DNA from: Sulfitobacter delicatus | GTDB taxonomy: Bacteria; Pseudomonadota; Alphaproteobacteria; Rhodobacterales; Rhodobacteraceae | Direction of reading: 5' to 3' | NCBI RefSeq assembly: GCF_900102535.1 | Contig: NZ_FNBP01000003.1 | Location: 318,754-382,753 of the forward strand | DNA length: 64,000 nucleotides | Shown: positions 53,381 to 63,014 of the stretch, piece by piece | Layout of the letters: each line of letters begins with the position of its first letter | Position numbering within the stretch: position 1 is the first letter of the stretch | Notes under the pieces: generated by a model | Told to the model about the DNA's origin: nothing | Seen by the model: the letters and a program-made list of their open reading frames with translations, nothing else | Databases searched by the model: none | Program-made: the position numbers and the translations under genes

Positions 53381-55201
53381 ATGTCCCTAAAATCAGATAA
53401 ATCAAGATATAGAGACTCGGGTGGAAACCTACGACTTCCGCCGGCTCACGAAGGGCTTCAGGTCAATTCATGCAGGAATCCAGCGTGCTCCGGGTTTGGG
53501 GTGGAAGCACTCACCCAAGTCGATCGGGGGCGGCCTAAGTCTGACGGGTCATCGAAGCTCGACCACTATCGCGCAAACGGGACCGATGGAAATACCGCAG
53601 ACCAGAAGCTCTTCTGCAAATTGTGCGGCAAGACCAGCCCGATCAAAAGCAACCGTGCGATCCAAGAAGAGCGCACGAGGATATCCGGATACTTGGAGCC
53701 AGTCCCAGAACCGTCTTGTCCCAACGCCGATTGCCAGCACGCGACTAAAGGGGTCTTTTCGCATCCGGTGTCTTACTCCTGCCATGCCAAACTGAAATCT
53801 TCACAGAGGTTGAAGTGCCGATCCTGCGGCATCGCGTTCTCCATTGCGACAAAAGCGACCCATGGTCAGCGAAAGCCGCATGAAAACAAGACTGTATTTG
53901 CAGAGATAGTTTCGAAGAAGCCAATCCGCGGGATTTGTAAAGTCACTGGCCTTACCCCGAAGGCAGTCTATGACAAAACCGATTTCATATATGAGCAATG
54001 CAGGAGGTTTGTCGGCGCACGGGAGGCAAAGGCCCACAGGATAAACCGCAAATACGTAAGGCTATGCACAGATAGGCAGGACTATTTAATCAACTGGAAG
54101 ACAAAGCGTCGTAGGAAGAATGTGCAATTCACCTCGACTTGCACAGTAGAGGGTATGTCCGGCTATGTTCTCGGCCACCACCTAAATTACGACCCCTTTG
54201 TAAACCAGATCGAGATCGACGATACGGCTCGGATGAACGGAGATGGCCTTCAGGGCGCAAGGTCTTACTTCTCCGCGCAGCCTCAGTATTGGAAGAGCGA
54301 TGAGTTCTACGCAGTGGCTCGAATGCAAGAGACAGATATTCGGCCGAGCTTGGAAGAGGGCGAACTAACTGTTGAGGAAAGGATTGCATCAAAATCACGC
54401 ATGGAGCGCAACTACCCCAAGCAGGAGATGGCTGACTATCCCGCCAAGGAAAACCAATTGCCACCCGACGGGGCGATGACCCACTTGGACTACACTTCCT
54501 ATGCACATGCGCTTCTCGTCCGTCGGTTGATTGGCAACCCTGGGTATCTAACAATCTACTCCGACCAGGACGAAGTCCTGAGAGGGGCTTTTACGGCAGC
54601 TTTTTCTTGGCAGATATCCCAGGGCAAGGCGGAGATGGCCTATGTTCAATTCCAGAAACGAATGAACATCGACGAGAAATTGGCTCTTTCCAACATCAGT
54701 CGCGGCAGGATTGCCAGGATGGGAAAGGAATGGGCCTGCCATCCTGAAAAAGCCATAGCGCGGCATATGGCTTGGGAATACGCCGAACTGTGCGCACGTC
54801 ACCAGGACTGGCGCAATCGATGGGTGCCTCATCCGAAAGACACAGTAAATGAACCTCGAAGGAGGATTCAGTATCTCACCGATACGGGACGCAAAAGTCT
54901 CCTAAACATCGGATGGACCCTCTCTGGCGCCTCACTTGCGCCAGTTGATACCTACTTCATGCAGATCCGGCGCCAGCTATATTATCTCGAAAGACCTATC
55001 CCGACCCAGACTAACGCGGAGAAGCTCTACTACGGCTATTCGGCCTACGACCCGCTCAGAGTTGTGCAGCACCTGGAAATATTTAGAGTCTTCTCGAACT
55101 ATGTATGGACCGACAGCAATGGGATGACCCCAGCCATGAAATTTGGGTTGGCGAAGGGGCCGGTCCGGATGGAGGACATTCTTTACTACTGGCCTTTCTG
55201 A
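53381..55201 (+). CDS. unidentified 606-residue double zinc-ribbon protein with transposase-like features
   Basis: I do not recognise this family. Residues ~30-165 hold two similar zinc ribbons: CRNPAC with CKLC, and CPNADC with CRSC, each C-x4-C plus C-x2-C. A helix-turn-helix-like stretch follows (IRGICKVTGLTPKAVYDKTDF). Next comes a possible RNase H-like core with an acidic first strand (VRLCTDRQDYLINW, followed by VQFTSTCTVEGMSGYV) and a second acidic strand (YLTIYSDQDEVLRGAF near 390). This order, ribbon, HTH, then acidic core, resembles IS1/IS1595-type transposases, but the protein is about twice their size. The third acidic residue is not obvious. ATG 53381 was chosen for GGGAG at the right distance. 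The frame is intact. It lies 134 bases upstream of the methyltransferase gene with a weak terminator between. Confidence 0.7.
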   Translation: MSLKSDKSRYRDSGGNLRLPPAHEGLQVNSCRNPACSGFGVEALTQVDRGRPKSDGSSKLDHYRANGTDGNTADQKLFCKLCGKTSPIKSNRAIQEERTRISGYLEPVPEPSCPNADCQHATKGVFSHPVSYSCHAKLKSSQRLKCRSCGIAFSIATKATHGQRKPHENKTVFAEIVSKKPIRGICKVTGLTPKAVYDKTDFIYEQCRRFVGAREAKAHRINRKYVRLCTDRQDYLINWKTKRRRKNVQFTSTCTVEGMSGYVLGHHLNYDPFVNQIEIDDTARMNGDGLQGARSYFSAQPQYWKSDEFYAVARMQETDIRPSLEEGELTVEERIASKSRMERNYPKQEMADYPAKENQLPPDGAMTHLDYTSYAHALLVRRLIGNPGYLTIYSDQDEVLRGAFTAAFSWQISQGKAEMAYVQFQKRMNIDEKLALSNISRGRIARMGKEWACHPEKAIARHMAWEYAELCARHQDWRNRWVPHPKDTVNEPRRRIQYLTDTGRKSLLNIGWTLSGASLAPVDTYFMQIRRQLYYLERPIPTQTNAEKLYYGYSAYDPLRVVQHLEIFRVFSNYVWTDSNGMTPAMKFGLAKGPVRMEDILYYWPF

Positions 55202-55216
55202 TCCATGGGAACCGAC

Positions 55217-55240
55217 CAAGGTGCTTAAGAACCTTGTTTT
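55217..55240 (+). terminator. weak intrinsic terminator after the zinc-ribbon gene
   Basis: CAAGGT and ACCTTG with loop GCTTAAGA are followed by TTTT. The stem is only 6 bp, so read-through into the methyltransferase gene is likely. Confidence 0.45.
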
Positions 55241-55335
55241 CCCGTTAGAGGTGAAGCTACGCTCGCCGAAATGCACTTTCTGAATAGCCGGTGACTCACC
55301 CTAACTAACAAGGGGACAGCCCGCAGAGATTTATT

Positions 55336-58038
55336 ATGAACCCGACTGAGATTTCCGACGCACTCGAATCCATTTCCACCGCGCCGTTCGACCCCGCCGA
55401 GTTTGGCTACGCTTTCGCAGCGGCAACGGGCAATGCTAAGGCGACAGTATCCAAGTTGCGTGCGGGCAAGCGATCGCTGAACAAGTCGAAAATTCCCGGT
55501 GCTGTTCTGATGAACCGCCGCTTCTACTACATACCTGCGGAAGTGGGTGGAGCTGATGCGGCTTTGAAGCTGATCCTCTCCGACAAGAAGACCACCCAAC
55601 ACAAGCCGGAAATCCTGATCTCGACCGACGGTGAAGAAGTGGTCGGGCATCACCTTTCCTCGGGTGACACGATCCGTTGCGCATTCCAGGACCTTCATCA
55701 TCATTTTGGTTTCTTCCTGCCAGCGGCCGGGGTGAGCCGCTACAAAGCGGCTGAAGAGAACGAAATCGACGTCAAGGTCACTGGTAAGCTCGCTAAGCTC
55801 TACGACGCGCTGTTGAAAAAGAACCCGGATTGGGCGACCGAAGAGCGCCAACACGATCTAAACCAGTTCATGACCAGACTGATCTTTTGCCTCTTCGCCG
55901 AAGATGTCGGGATTTTCCCGAAGAACCAGTTTATTAGACTGATCGTCGACCATTCAGGTGAAAAAGGCATCGAAGCACATTTGATGCTTCGCGATGCCTT
56001 TGCTGCGATGAACCTGCCGAAAGGCGCGCGTGGTCACCTACCCGCATGGACGCAGGAACTGGAATACGTCAACGGCGGTCTTTTCGCTGACAGGCCAGAC
56101 TGTCCGACCTTCACCCCAATTGCCTGGGGCTAATTGCAAGATGCGGCAGGTGAAGACTGGCGGAAAATCAATCCCGATATTTTCGGGTCTATGATCCAGT
56201 CAATAGCCGACGCCAAACGGCGCAGCGAACTCGGCATGCATTACACCTCCGTGCCCAATATTCTAAAAGTTTTGGGCCCGTTGTTTCTGGATGAGCTGGA
56301 CGTTGCCATCGAGAAGGCATGGAGTCAGCCTAAGGCATTAGAACGGCTGTTGGGCCGCCTTGGTCGGATCCGAGTGTTTGACCCTGCTTGTGGATCGGGG
56401 AACTTTCTCGTGGTTGCCTATAGACAGCTCCGAGAACGAGAAATGCGCGTGATGAAACGCCTTGTCGAACTGACTGGTCAATCATTCATGAAGCTGAGCT
56501 CAACTCTTACTTTGGCAAATTTCCATGGCATTGAAATCACTGATTTCGGAGCCGAAACAGCCAAGCTGGCTCTTTTCATCGCTGAATACCAGGCAAATGC
56601 AGAAATGTCGGAGTTGTTCGGTCAGGCCACGCGGACAATACCGCTTGAAGACGGCGGACATATTGTTTGTGCCAACGCGCTGCGCATAGACTGGGAAAAG
56701 GTTTGTCCTCCCCAGGCGGGTGATGAGGAAATATACATCGCCGGTAATCCGCCTTTTCTGGGGAAGGCGCAACAGGAGGCCCACCATAAGGCTGACAAAG
56801 AGGCACTCTTCGAGTCTCTCGGAAAGAATTTTAAGGCCTTCGATTATGTAGTCGGATGGTATTACAAGGCTGCACGCTTCATAGAGAATCGAAACGCTAA
56901 AGCAGCTTTGGTTTCCACGAACTCGGTTGCACAGGGCGATGCTATATCGACTGTATGGCCCATGTGTCTTGGTAAAAACCTTGAAATCGATTTTGCCCAC
57001 CGAACCTTCAAGTGGCGCAATAATGCGTCTGCAAATGCTGCGGTCATGTGCGTGGTTGTGGGGCTCCGCAATAGAAGTTCGGCAGCCAAGCGTTTGTTCG
57101 ACGGTGAGCATGAGGTGACTGCGTCAAATATTAACGGCTATCTCCTAAATATGGCGAATATTGAAGTCCGGCGATCCAGTTATTCGTTGTTCGGGCTGCC
57201 TGATATGCAGTTTGGCAACATGCCGTATGACGCCGGTAATTTACTTATGGATCGGTTCTCGAGAGATGAGTTGATTGATAAATATCCGGAAGCGGGATCT
57301 TTTGTGCGGCGTTTCATGGGCTCACAAGAGGTCGTGAAGGGCATCGAGCGCTACTGTCTCTGGATAGATGACAGTCAATTGGATGCCGCAATGCTTATTC
57401 CTGGAATTGCAGAGAAGATCGAGACAACGCGGATCGCCCGAACTAAAATGAAAGATAAGGCAGGCAAGATACTCGCAGAGAGACCGCATCAATTTCGTGA
57501 GCACTATGCACCTGAGAATTCCGCAATTCTGGTCCCAAGTGTCACTTCTGAGCGCCGTCCCTACTTACCGGTAGAGCTTGTCAATGCAGACGTCATTTCT
57601 TCTAATCTGAACTTTGCGCTCTACGACGCACCTGAATGGTGCCTTGCCCTTATCGCTTCTCGCCTTCACCTGGTCTGGATAGGCACCGTATGCGGTAAGC
57701 TGAAGTCTGACTTTCGCTACTCCAACAGCTTGGGTTGGAATACTTTTCCGGTGCCGCGCTTCACCCAAGGACAGCGCGACCAGCTTAACGCGTCAGCACG
57801 GGCCATCTTGAAAACCCGCTACATGCACCACCCCAAGACGATTGCCGAGCTATACGACCCCGACAAGATGCCAGATGATTTGCGTGAAGTGCATCGTCAG
57901 AACGACGAGCTTCTTGAAAAAATGTATATTGGGCGCGCCTTCCGCAACGACACGGAGCGGCTGGAGAAGCTCTTCAAGCTCTACGCCGCTCGTATCGACA
58001 AAATGAAATCTGAAACAGCTAAAAAGGGAGCCGCTTGA
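55336..58038 (+). pseudogene. MmeI-like DNA methyltransferase gene with an in-frame ochre codon
   Basis: The frame spans 901 codons and encodes a class I SAM-dependent DNA methyltransferase of MmeI-like layout: N-terminal domain (~1-130), helicase-like spacer (~130-265), methylase (~270-560; VFDPACGSGNFL and AGNPPFLG as motifs I and IV), target-recognition and C-terminal region. Codon 266 is TAA (56131-56133), between PIAWG and LQDAAGEDWRKINPDIFGSM; the frame then continues without any shift. The NPPF motif indicates N6-adenine or N4-cytosine methylation. The N-terminal domain, which in MmeI carries an E-x-K nuclease site, shows no such motif here (LMNRRFYYIP at the expected place, from memory of MmeI). 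The gene overlaps the helicase gene by one base (TGATG). Confidence 0.85.
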
Positions 58039-60110
58039 TGGTCGACCTCATCCGCATGACCTATGGCTCCACTGGGGGAGCCAATTCCAATGCCCTCGGA
58101 ATGCGCCCTTTGCAGGCTCGGGTATATGAGGCTCGAGCAGCATAATTCATTCTGCTTAAAGCACCACCAGCGGCTGGTAAATCGCGTGCACTGATGTTTG
58201 TGGCTCTCGACAAGCTCGAGAACCAGGGAGTTAGGAAAGCTATCGTTGCGGTGCCAGAGACCTCGATTGGCGGTTCGTTTAAGACCACGGATCTTACCAG
58301 CTACGGCTTCCACCGCGACTGGAAGGTCCAAGAGCAATGGAACCTCTGCCTCTCTGGTGAGGAAGGCAAGCCCAACTCCCGGAAAGTGAAGGCGTTCGAA
58401 GCCTTCATGGATTCCGACGACGAGGTGATCGTGTGCACACATGCGACCTTCCGTTTCGCCTTCGAGGAGATTGCCAAAAAGCGGGGTGTCGAAGCGTTCG
58501 ACGACTGTCTTATTGCCATTGATGAATTCCACCATGTGGCCGCCAGCGATGAAAATCGGCTCGGGGAGATCCTGCGTCGTTTGCTGACCCGCGAACAAGC
58601 GCACGTTATGGCGATGACCGGTTCCTACTTTCGGGGCGACAGTATCCCTGTGCTGCGCCCGGAGGATGAGGCCAAGTTTCGTTCGATCACCTACTCCTAC
58701 TACGAGCAGCTCGAAGGATATGAGCATCTCAAGTCCCTTGGCATTTCCTATGCATTTTATCGCGGCCGTTACATATCGGCGATCAAGGACGTGCTGGACA
58801 CCGATCTAAAGACCATCGTTCATATCCCGCACCGTGGTTCTGCCGAGGCATTCGGTGAAAAACATGACGAGGTGGGGCAGATATACGACGCCATTGGTGA
58901 ACATGTCGGCCAAGATCCTGAAACTGGATTTGATCTGGTTAAGCGACCTGACGGGCGCGTTCTGAGGATCGCGGATTTAGTGGATGATGGACCGGGGCGA
59001 GACGGAGTCAAAGCTGCGCTGCAGGCCGAGATCTGCGGCCCAGATGGGAAGCGTGACAACGCAGCCGATCGAGCGAAAGTCGATATGATCGTGGCACTTG
59101 GCATGGCAAAGGAAGGGTTCGACTGGGTCTGGTGCGAGCATGCCCTGACAATCGGCTATCGCAACAGCCTCACTGAGATCGTGCAGATCGTCGGACGCGC
59201 CACACGAGACGCTCCCGACAAGCGACATGCGCAGTTCACGAATTTGGTCGCAGAGCCCTGAGTGGAGACAACCGTAGTCGCTGACGCCGTGAATGACATG
59301 CTCAAAGCCATTTCCGGAGCACTCCTGATGGAGCAGGTGCTGGCGCCGAACTTCAAGTTTTACCGTCGGGAAGATGGCGATATTCGCGAACCAGTTCATA
59401 TCGACAAGGAGGGTCGTGTGAATATCGGCATCGGAGGGCTGATGGAACCACCGACACCCCGAGCTCGAGCCATCGTCGAAGATGATATGCAGGACCTTGT
59501 GGCCAAAGTATGCCAGGCCATGGATCGCCGTGTGGTAGCCGATGATGTAGCACCTGAAGTAGCGACGCAGATGGTGCTGACAGAAATCGTGGAGAACAGT
59601 TACGAGGATCTCACTCCCGATGAGGCGGAAGCAATTAGGCAGGATCTTGCGGCGCGCATGAATATTATTGGACTGGCCAAGCGGAATGCCCACGGCGATA
59701 AGCTTGGTGGAGAGAGTGAAGGCACTCAGGGTGCCGGCAAAGATGGCGAGGACGAAGACGATACTCCCAATCTCTCCCTGATGAGCATGGTGAAGAAATT
59801 CATCAACGTGAGGGAGCTGGACATTGACCTCATCGACTCCATTAACCCGTTCCGGGAAGGATTTGATGTCGCTTCGCGTGCCTTCGATACGCCCCTCTTG
59901 AAGAACATCCAGAATGCGATGGTCGCTCAACGTATCCAGATGAGTGAAAAGGAAGCCCTGGTGCTCTGGCCGCGCATTCAACGCTTCCGCAAGCAGGAAG
60001 GGCGCCCACCTAATCCGCACTCCGAAGATCCCTTGGAGAAGCGGCTGGCAGAGGCGCATGCCTACGTTAGGACAAAGAAGGCCGAGCGCGCTCGTGCCGC
60101 GGCTGAATGA
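58038..60110 (+). pseudogene. SF2 (DEAD/DEAH-like) helicase gene with two in-frame stop codons
   Basis: The frame spans 691 codons from an ATG overlapping the methylase stop. Motif I is APPAAGKS (about 43-50), motif II is IAIDEFHH, motif III is MTGS and motif VI is QIVGRATRD, so it is a superfamily 2 ATPase. Codon 36 is TAA (58143-58145), just before Walker A, and codon 408 is TGA (59259-59261), just after motif VI. Both are in frame and no base is gained or lost. Restart at the next ATG (58194) would give a protein without Walker A. The last ~280 residues contain an acidic segment (GKDGEDEDDTPN) and no known domain. It belongs to the methylase and GIY-YIG unit. Confidence 0.85.
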
Positions 60111-60119
60111 GGTAAGCTC

Positions 60120-61373
60120 ATGAAAAGATATCGGTCGCTTGATGACATTTTCGAGGAAGACGACGAGCTCGGCTTGTTGGCCGACATAAGGCCCCGCCGA
60201 TCAAACACCAGCTCACCCGAAGGAAGAAATGCCGAGATCGTCGTAGAAGTGAACGACTTTTACGAAGCTCACGGCCGCCTGCCTGACGAAAGCGGCGCGA
60301 CGATCGAGGAGATGAAGCTTGGAACGATATGGCGGTCGATCAGGAGCGAGCCATCAGAGACGATGGTCGCCGCAGACAGGAATCGCCTTCTTGGCTATGG
60401 CCGCCCATTTGTTTCATCGGCAGTTGATGGAACGACAGCGACGAAATCGCGAGAGCCTTCCTGGCGGGACGATCCGGATGAAGTAGATGTGCCTCTGAGT
60501 TTAGACGACATATTTGATGAGGATGACGACGATATTCCTGAGGCCATGATAGGAATGCGGCATGTCACGCCTGCGGCGGAGCGAGAAAAGCCTGCCCACC
60601 GTGCCGATATGATACCCTGTGCGGATTTCGGCGTTTTCGAGCAAGGCTTCGTCGACATGCAGGCAAAATTGGATGCCGGCGAGCGTGAGGCAAGCCCCGT
60701 GGAGGATCGCCAGGAACTCCGGCCGAAAGAAGGGGACTTCATGATCCACCGGGGCCTGCTCGCCTATGTCGCTGAGATAACCGAGCATACGAGGCGCGGT
60801 GGGAAGCCGGACCATCGGCTAAGGATCATCTTCTCGAACGGTATGGAGAGCGACCCGTTGATGTCCTCGCTTCGCAAGGCTCTTTGGGCTGATAGGACTG
60901 CACGCGCGATACACAGGCCCGGCCTTGGCCCGCTGGATCCGGATTGGAACGCAGATGCTTTGCAGTTAACTGGCACAATCTACGTGGCGCGAAGCAAATC
61001 CGAACGGCCCGAGATCAAGGAAGTCAGGAACATTTTGCATAAGATCGGCGTGACATCTCAAGATGTGAAACGTCGTGTGGCTGACGCCAAGAATGATCCG
61101 ACCTTTTTGTTGGCGGATGTGGAAATTGTAGCCACGTATGAACTACGCAACCTTTCTCGCATGAAGATAGAGGATTTACTTCACCGGTTCTTCGACGTCG
61201 CACGGCCATCAGGCCTTACGATCACTGATCGGTTCGGGAAAAAGGTCTTCCCACGAGAGTGGTTCTATGTTTTGCCTGACCATATAGCCGAAGCGGTGCG
61301 CCTCATCGAGGCGGGCACGCTGCATCTCTATCGGTATGACACGTCTGTGCAACAGATCATCAGGTTAGAATGA
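60120..61373 (+). CDS. GIY-YIG nuclease-family protein (T5orf172/MUG113-like) with acidic repeated motif
   Basis: This 417-residue protein carries, at about 280-375, a GIY-YIG-like nuclease domain: TGTIYVARS, LHKIGVTSQDVKRRV and the later RMKIEDLLHRFFDVAR. The N-terminal half is charged and probably partly disordered. It contains the same short motif twice, SLDDIFEEDD (6-15) and SLDDIFDEDD (127-136), perhaps a docking element for partner proteins. It starts 9 bases after the helicase frame with GAGG upstream, so it is the third gene of the module and the only one without a stop. It probably provides the DNA cleavage that the methylase's N-terminal domain lacks (inference). Confidence 0.78.
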   Translation: MKRYRSLDDIFEEDDELGLLADIRPRRSNTSSPEGRNAEIVVEVNDFYEAHGRLPDESGATIEEMKLGTIWRSIRSEPSETMVAADRNRLLGYGRPFVSSAVDGTTATKSREPSWRDDPDEVDVPLSLDDIFDEDDDDIPEAMIGMRHVTPAAEREKPAHRADMIPCADFGVFEQGFVDMQAKLDAGEREASPVEDRQELRPKEGDFMIHRGLLAYVAEITEHTRRGGKPDHRLRIIFSNGMESDPLMSSLRKALWADRTARAIHRPGLGPLDPDWNADALQLTGTIYVARSKSERPEIKEVRNILHKIGVTSQDVKRRVADAKNDPTFLLADVEIVATYELRNLSRMKIEDLLHRFFDVARPSGLTITDRFGKKVFPREWFYVLPDHIAEAVRLIEAGTLHLYRYDTSVQQIIRLE

Positions 61374-61498
61374 TTTAGCGTCACAGTCCGCATATCCATC
61401 AAAAAGATTGGGAAATTCCCCGAAATCTCAGAAACTGACGCGCTTTGCATCGGTGGCGCCGCAACTTGTTGTGGGTCTTTGGTAGGCACAAACATGAT

Positions 61499-61530
61499 GT
61501 GGGCGCAATGTTCTCATTGCGCCCACTTTC
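61499..61530 (+). terminator. intrinsic terminator after the GIY-YIG gene
   Basis: A perfect 12-bp stem, GTGGGCGCAATG/CATTGCGCCCAC with a TTCT loop, followed by TTTC. The 125 bases between the stop and this hairpin hold no gene. Confidence 0.7.
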
Positions 61531-61531
61531 A

Positions 61532-61568
61532 AGTTAACGGCTGGGGCAAGGCCCTGGCTTTTGTTTTA
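61532..61568 (+). repeat. right outward inverted repeat of the island (hairpin with T-tract)
   Basis: AGTTAACGGCTGGGG, CAAGG, then CCTGGCTTTTGTTTTA. It is an imperfect inverted copy of 53224-53263, differing mainly in the hairpin loop. It could also act as a second terminator for the island genes. Confidence 0.65.
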
Positions 61569-61574
61569 TGTTTG

Positions 61575-61609
61575 CCGCCCTTCGGGCGGGATGAGGGCTT
61601 TCTGCCCTC
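61575..61609 (-). terminator. paired hairpins downstream of pdhC
   Basis: On the minus strand GAGGGC/GCCCTC and CCGCCC/GGGCGG form two adjacent stems 40-75 bases after the pdhC stop. Neither has a good T-tract, so the call as a terminator is tentative. Confidence 0.35.
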
Positions 61610-61648
61610 AAAATCTCGAAAGTGTTTTTTGCCAAAAAGAATGGGCCC

Positions 61649-63004
61649 TTAGGCTAGCATCACCATTGGATTTTCGAGGTTTTCGGCAATTGCATTGAGC
61701 AACTGAGCCCCAAGTGCGCCGTCAATCACCCTGTGGTCGACCGAGAGGGTGACCGACATGACCGTGGCGGCGGTGATCTCGCCGTCTTTGCCAATGATGG
61801 GTTTTTTCACGCCAGCGCCGACCGCAAGGATCGCACCATGCGGCGGGTTGATGACCGCGTCAAAGTTGTCGATGCCGAACATGCCCAAGTTGGAGATCGC
61901 AAAGCTGCCGCCTTGGTATTCATGCGGCGCGAGTTTGCGGTCGCGGGCGCGGGCGGCGAGGTCTTTCATTTGGGCCGAGAGAGCGGAAAGCGATTTGCTT
62001 TCGGCATCTTGCAGGACCGGGGTGAAGAGGCCGCCTTCGATCGCTACTGCGACAGCCACATCCGAGGGCTTCAGCTTCAGGATGCGGTCGCCGGCCCAGA
62101 CGGCGTTCGCGTCGGGCACGGATTGCAGCGCCAAGGCACAGGCTTTGATGATGAAGTCGTTAACCGACAGTTTCACGCCGCGTGCTTCGAGTTGTTTGTT
62201 CAGGTCGCTGCGGAAGGCCAGCAGGTCGTCGAGTTGGATTTCGCGGCGCAGGTAGAAATGCGGGACCGTTTGCTTGGCTTCGGTCAGGCGCGCGGCGATG
62301 GTTTTGCGCATGCCGTTAAGCGTGACTTCTTCGAAGTCGCGCTCTGCGTACATCTTGATGACCGCGTCCGCCGAGGGGCCTGCGGGGGCGGGCTGGGTGA
62401 CCGGGGCGGCGTCTTTGGCGGTGTCTGCGCTGTCGGCCTTTGCAGCTGTCGGTTTGGCACTCTCGACGTCGGCTTTGACGATCCGGCCACGTGGGCCGCT
62501 GCCGTCGATCTGCGACAGGTCCAGACCCTTGTCCGCGGCGATGCGGCGGGCGAGGGGCGAGGCGAAGATGCGCTCGCCCTTGTCCGATTTTGGCGCGGCG
62601 GGGGCTTTGCTGTCGCTTTTGCCGTCGGAGGGGTTGGCGTCGCTCGCGCCACGGCCATAGCCTGCTTCCGGGGTTTCGGCCTCAGCGGCTCTTGGTGCTT
62701 CCTCGGCCTGCGGTTTCTCTTCCTTGGCGGGGGCAGAACTGTCGATATCGTCTGCGTTTTCGCCCTCTTCGAGCAGCACGGCGATCGGGGTGTTCACTTT
62801 CACGCCCTCGCTGCCTTCGTCGATCAGGATTTTGCCGATGGTGCCTTCGTCGACGGCTTCGAATTCCATCGTCGCCTTGTCGGTTTCGATCTCGGCCAAG
62901 ATGTCGCCAGAGGAGACTTCGTCCCCCTCCTTGACCAGCCATTTCGCCAGCGTGCCTTCTTCCATCGTGGGGCTGAGGGCGGGCATGAGAATTTCTGTGG
63001 GCAT
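61649..63004 (-). CDS. pdhC: pyruvate dehydrogenase complex dihydrolipoamide acetyltransferase (E2)
   Basis: This 451-residue E2 core has an N-terminal lipoyl domain with the lipoylated Lys in [12 protein letters not shown] (about 43). An Ala/Pro/Glu-rich linker follows, then an E3-binding domain ([28 protein letters not shown]) and a catalytic domain ending [15 protein letters not shown]. It transfers the acetyl group to CoA. The gene lies 10 bases after pdhB in the pdhABC order. Confidence 0.97.
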   Translation of the reverse strand: MPTEILMPALSPTMEEGTLAKWLVKEGDEVSSGDILAEIETDKATMEFEAVDEGTIGKILIDEGSEGVKVNTPIAVLLEEGENADDIDSSAPAKEEKPQAEEAPRAAEAETPEAGYGRGASDANPSDGKSDSKAPAAPKSDKGERIFASPLARRIAADKGLDLSQIDGSGPRGRIVKADVESAKPTAAKADSADTAKDAAPVTQPAPAGPSADAVIKMYAERDFEEVTLNGMRKTIAARLTEAKQTVPHFYLRREIQLDDLLAFRSDLNKQLEARGVKLSVNDFIIKACALALQSVPDANAVWAGDRILKLKPSDVAVAVAIEGGLFTPVLQDAESKSLSALSAQMKDLAARARDRKLAPHEYQGGSFAISNLGMFGIDNFDAVINPPHGAILAVGAGVKKPIIGKDGEITAATVMSVTLSVDHRVIDGALGAQLLNAIAENLENPMVMLA

Positions 63005-63014
63005 GATCCGCTCC

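Larger units (their letters stand above)
53224..61568. mobile_element. accessory island between cysE and pdhC
   Basis: The interval holds four genes unrelated to their housekeeping neighbours. Their codon use is visibly more AT-rich than that of the GTA and pdh genes, most clearly at 53.4-55.2 kb and 56.4-57.6 kb. Similar inverted sequences lie at its two ends. There is no integrase, recombinase or tRNA, so the mode of entry is unclear; the first gene is the only mobility-like candidate. The edges are inferred from the repeats and the gene content. Confidence 0.6.
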
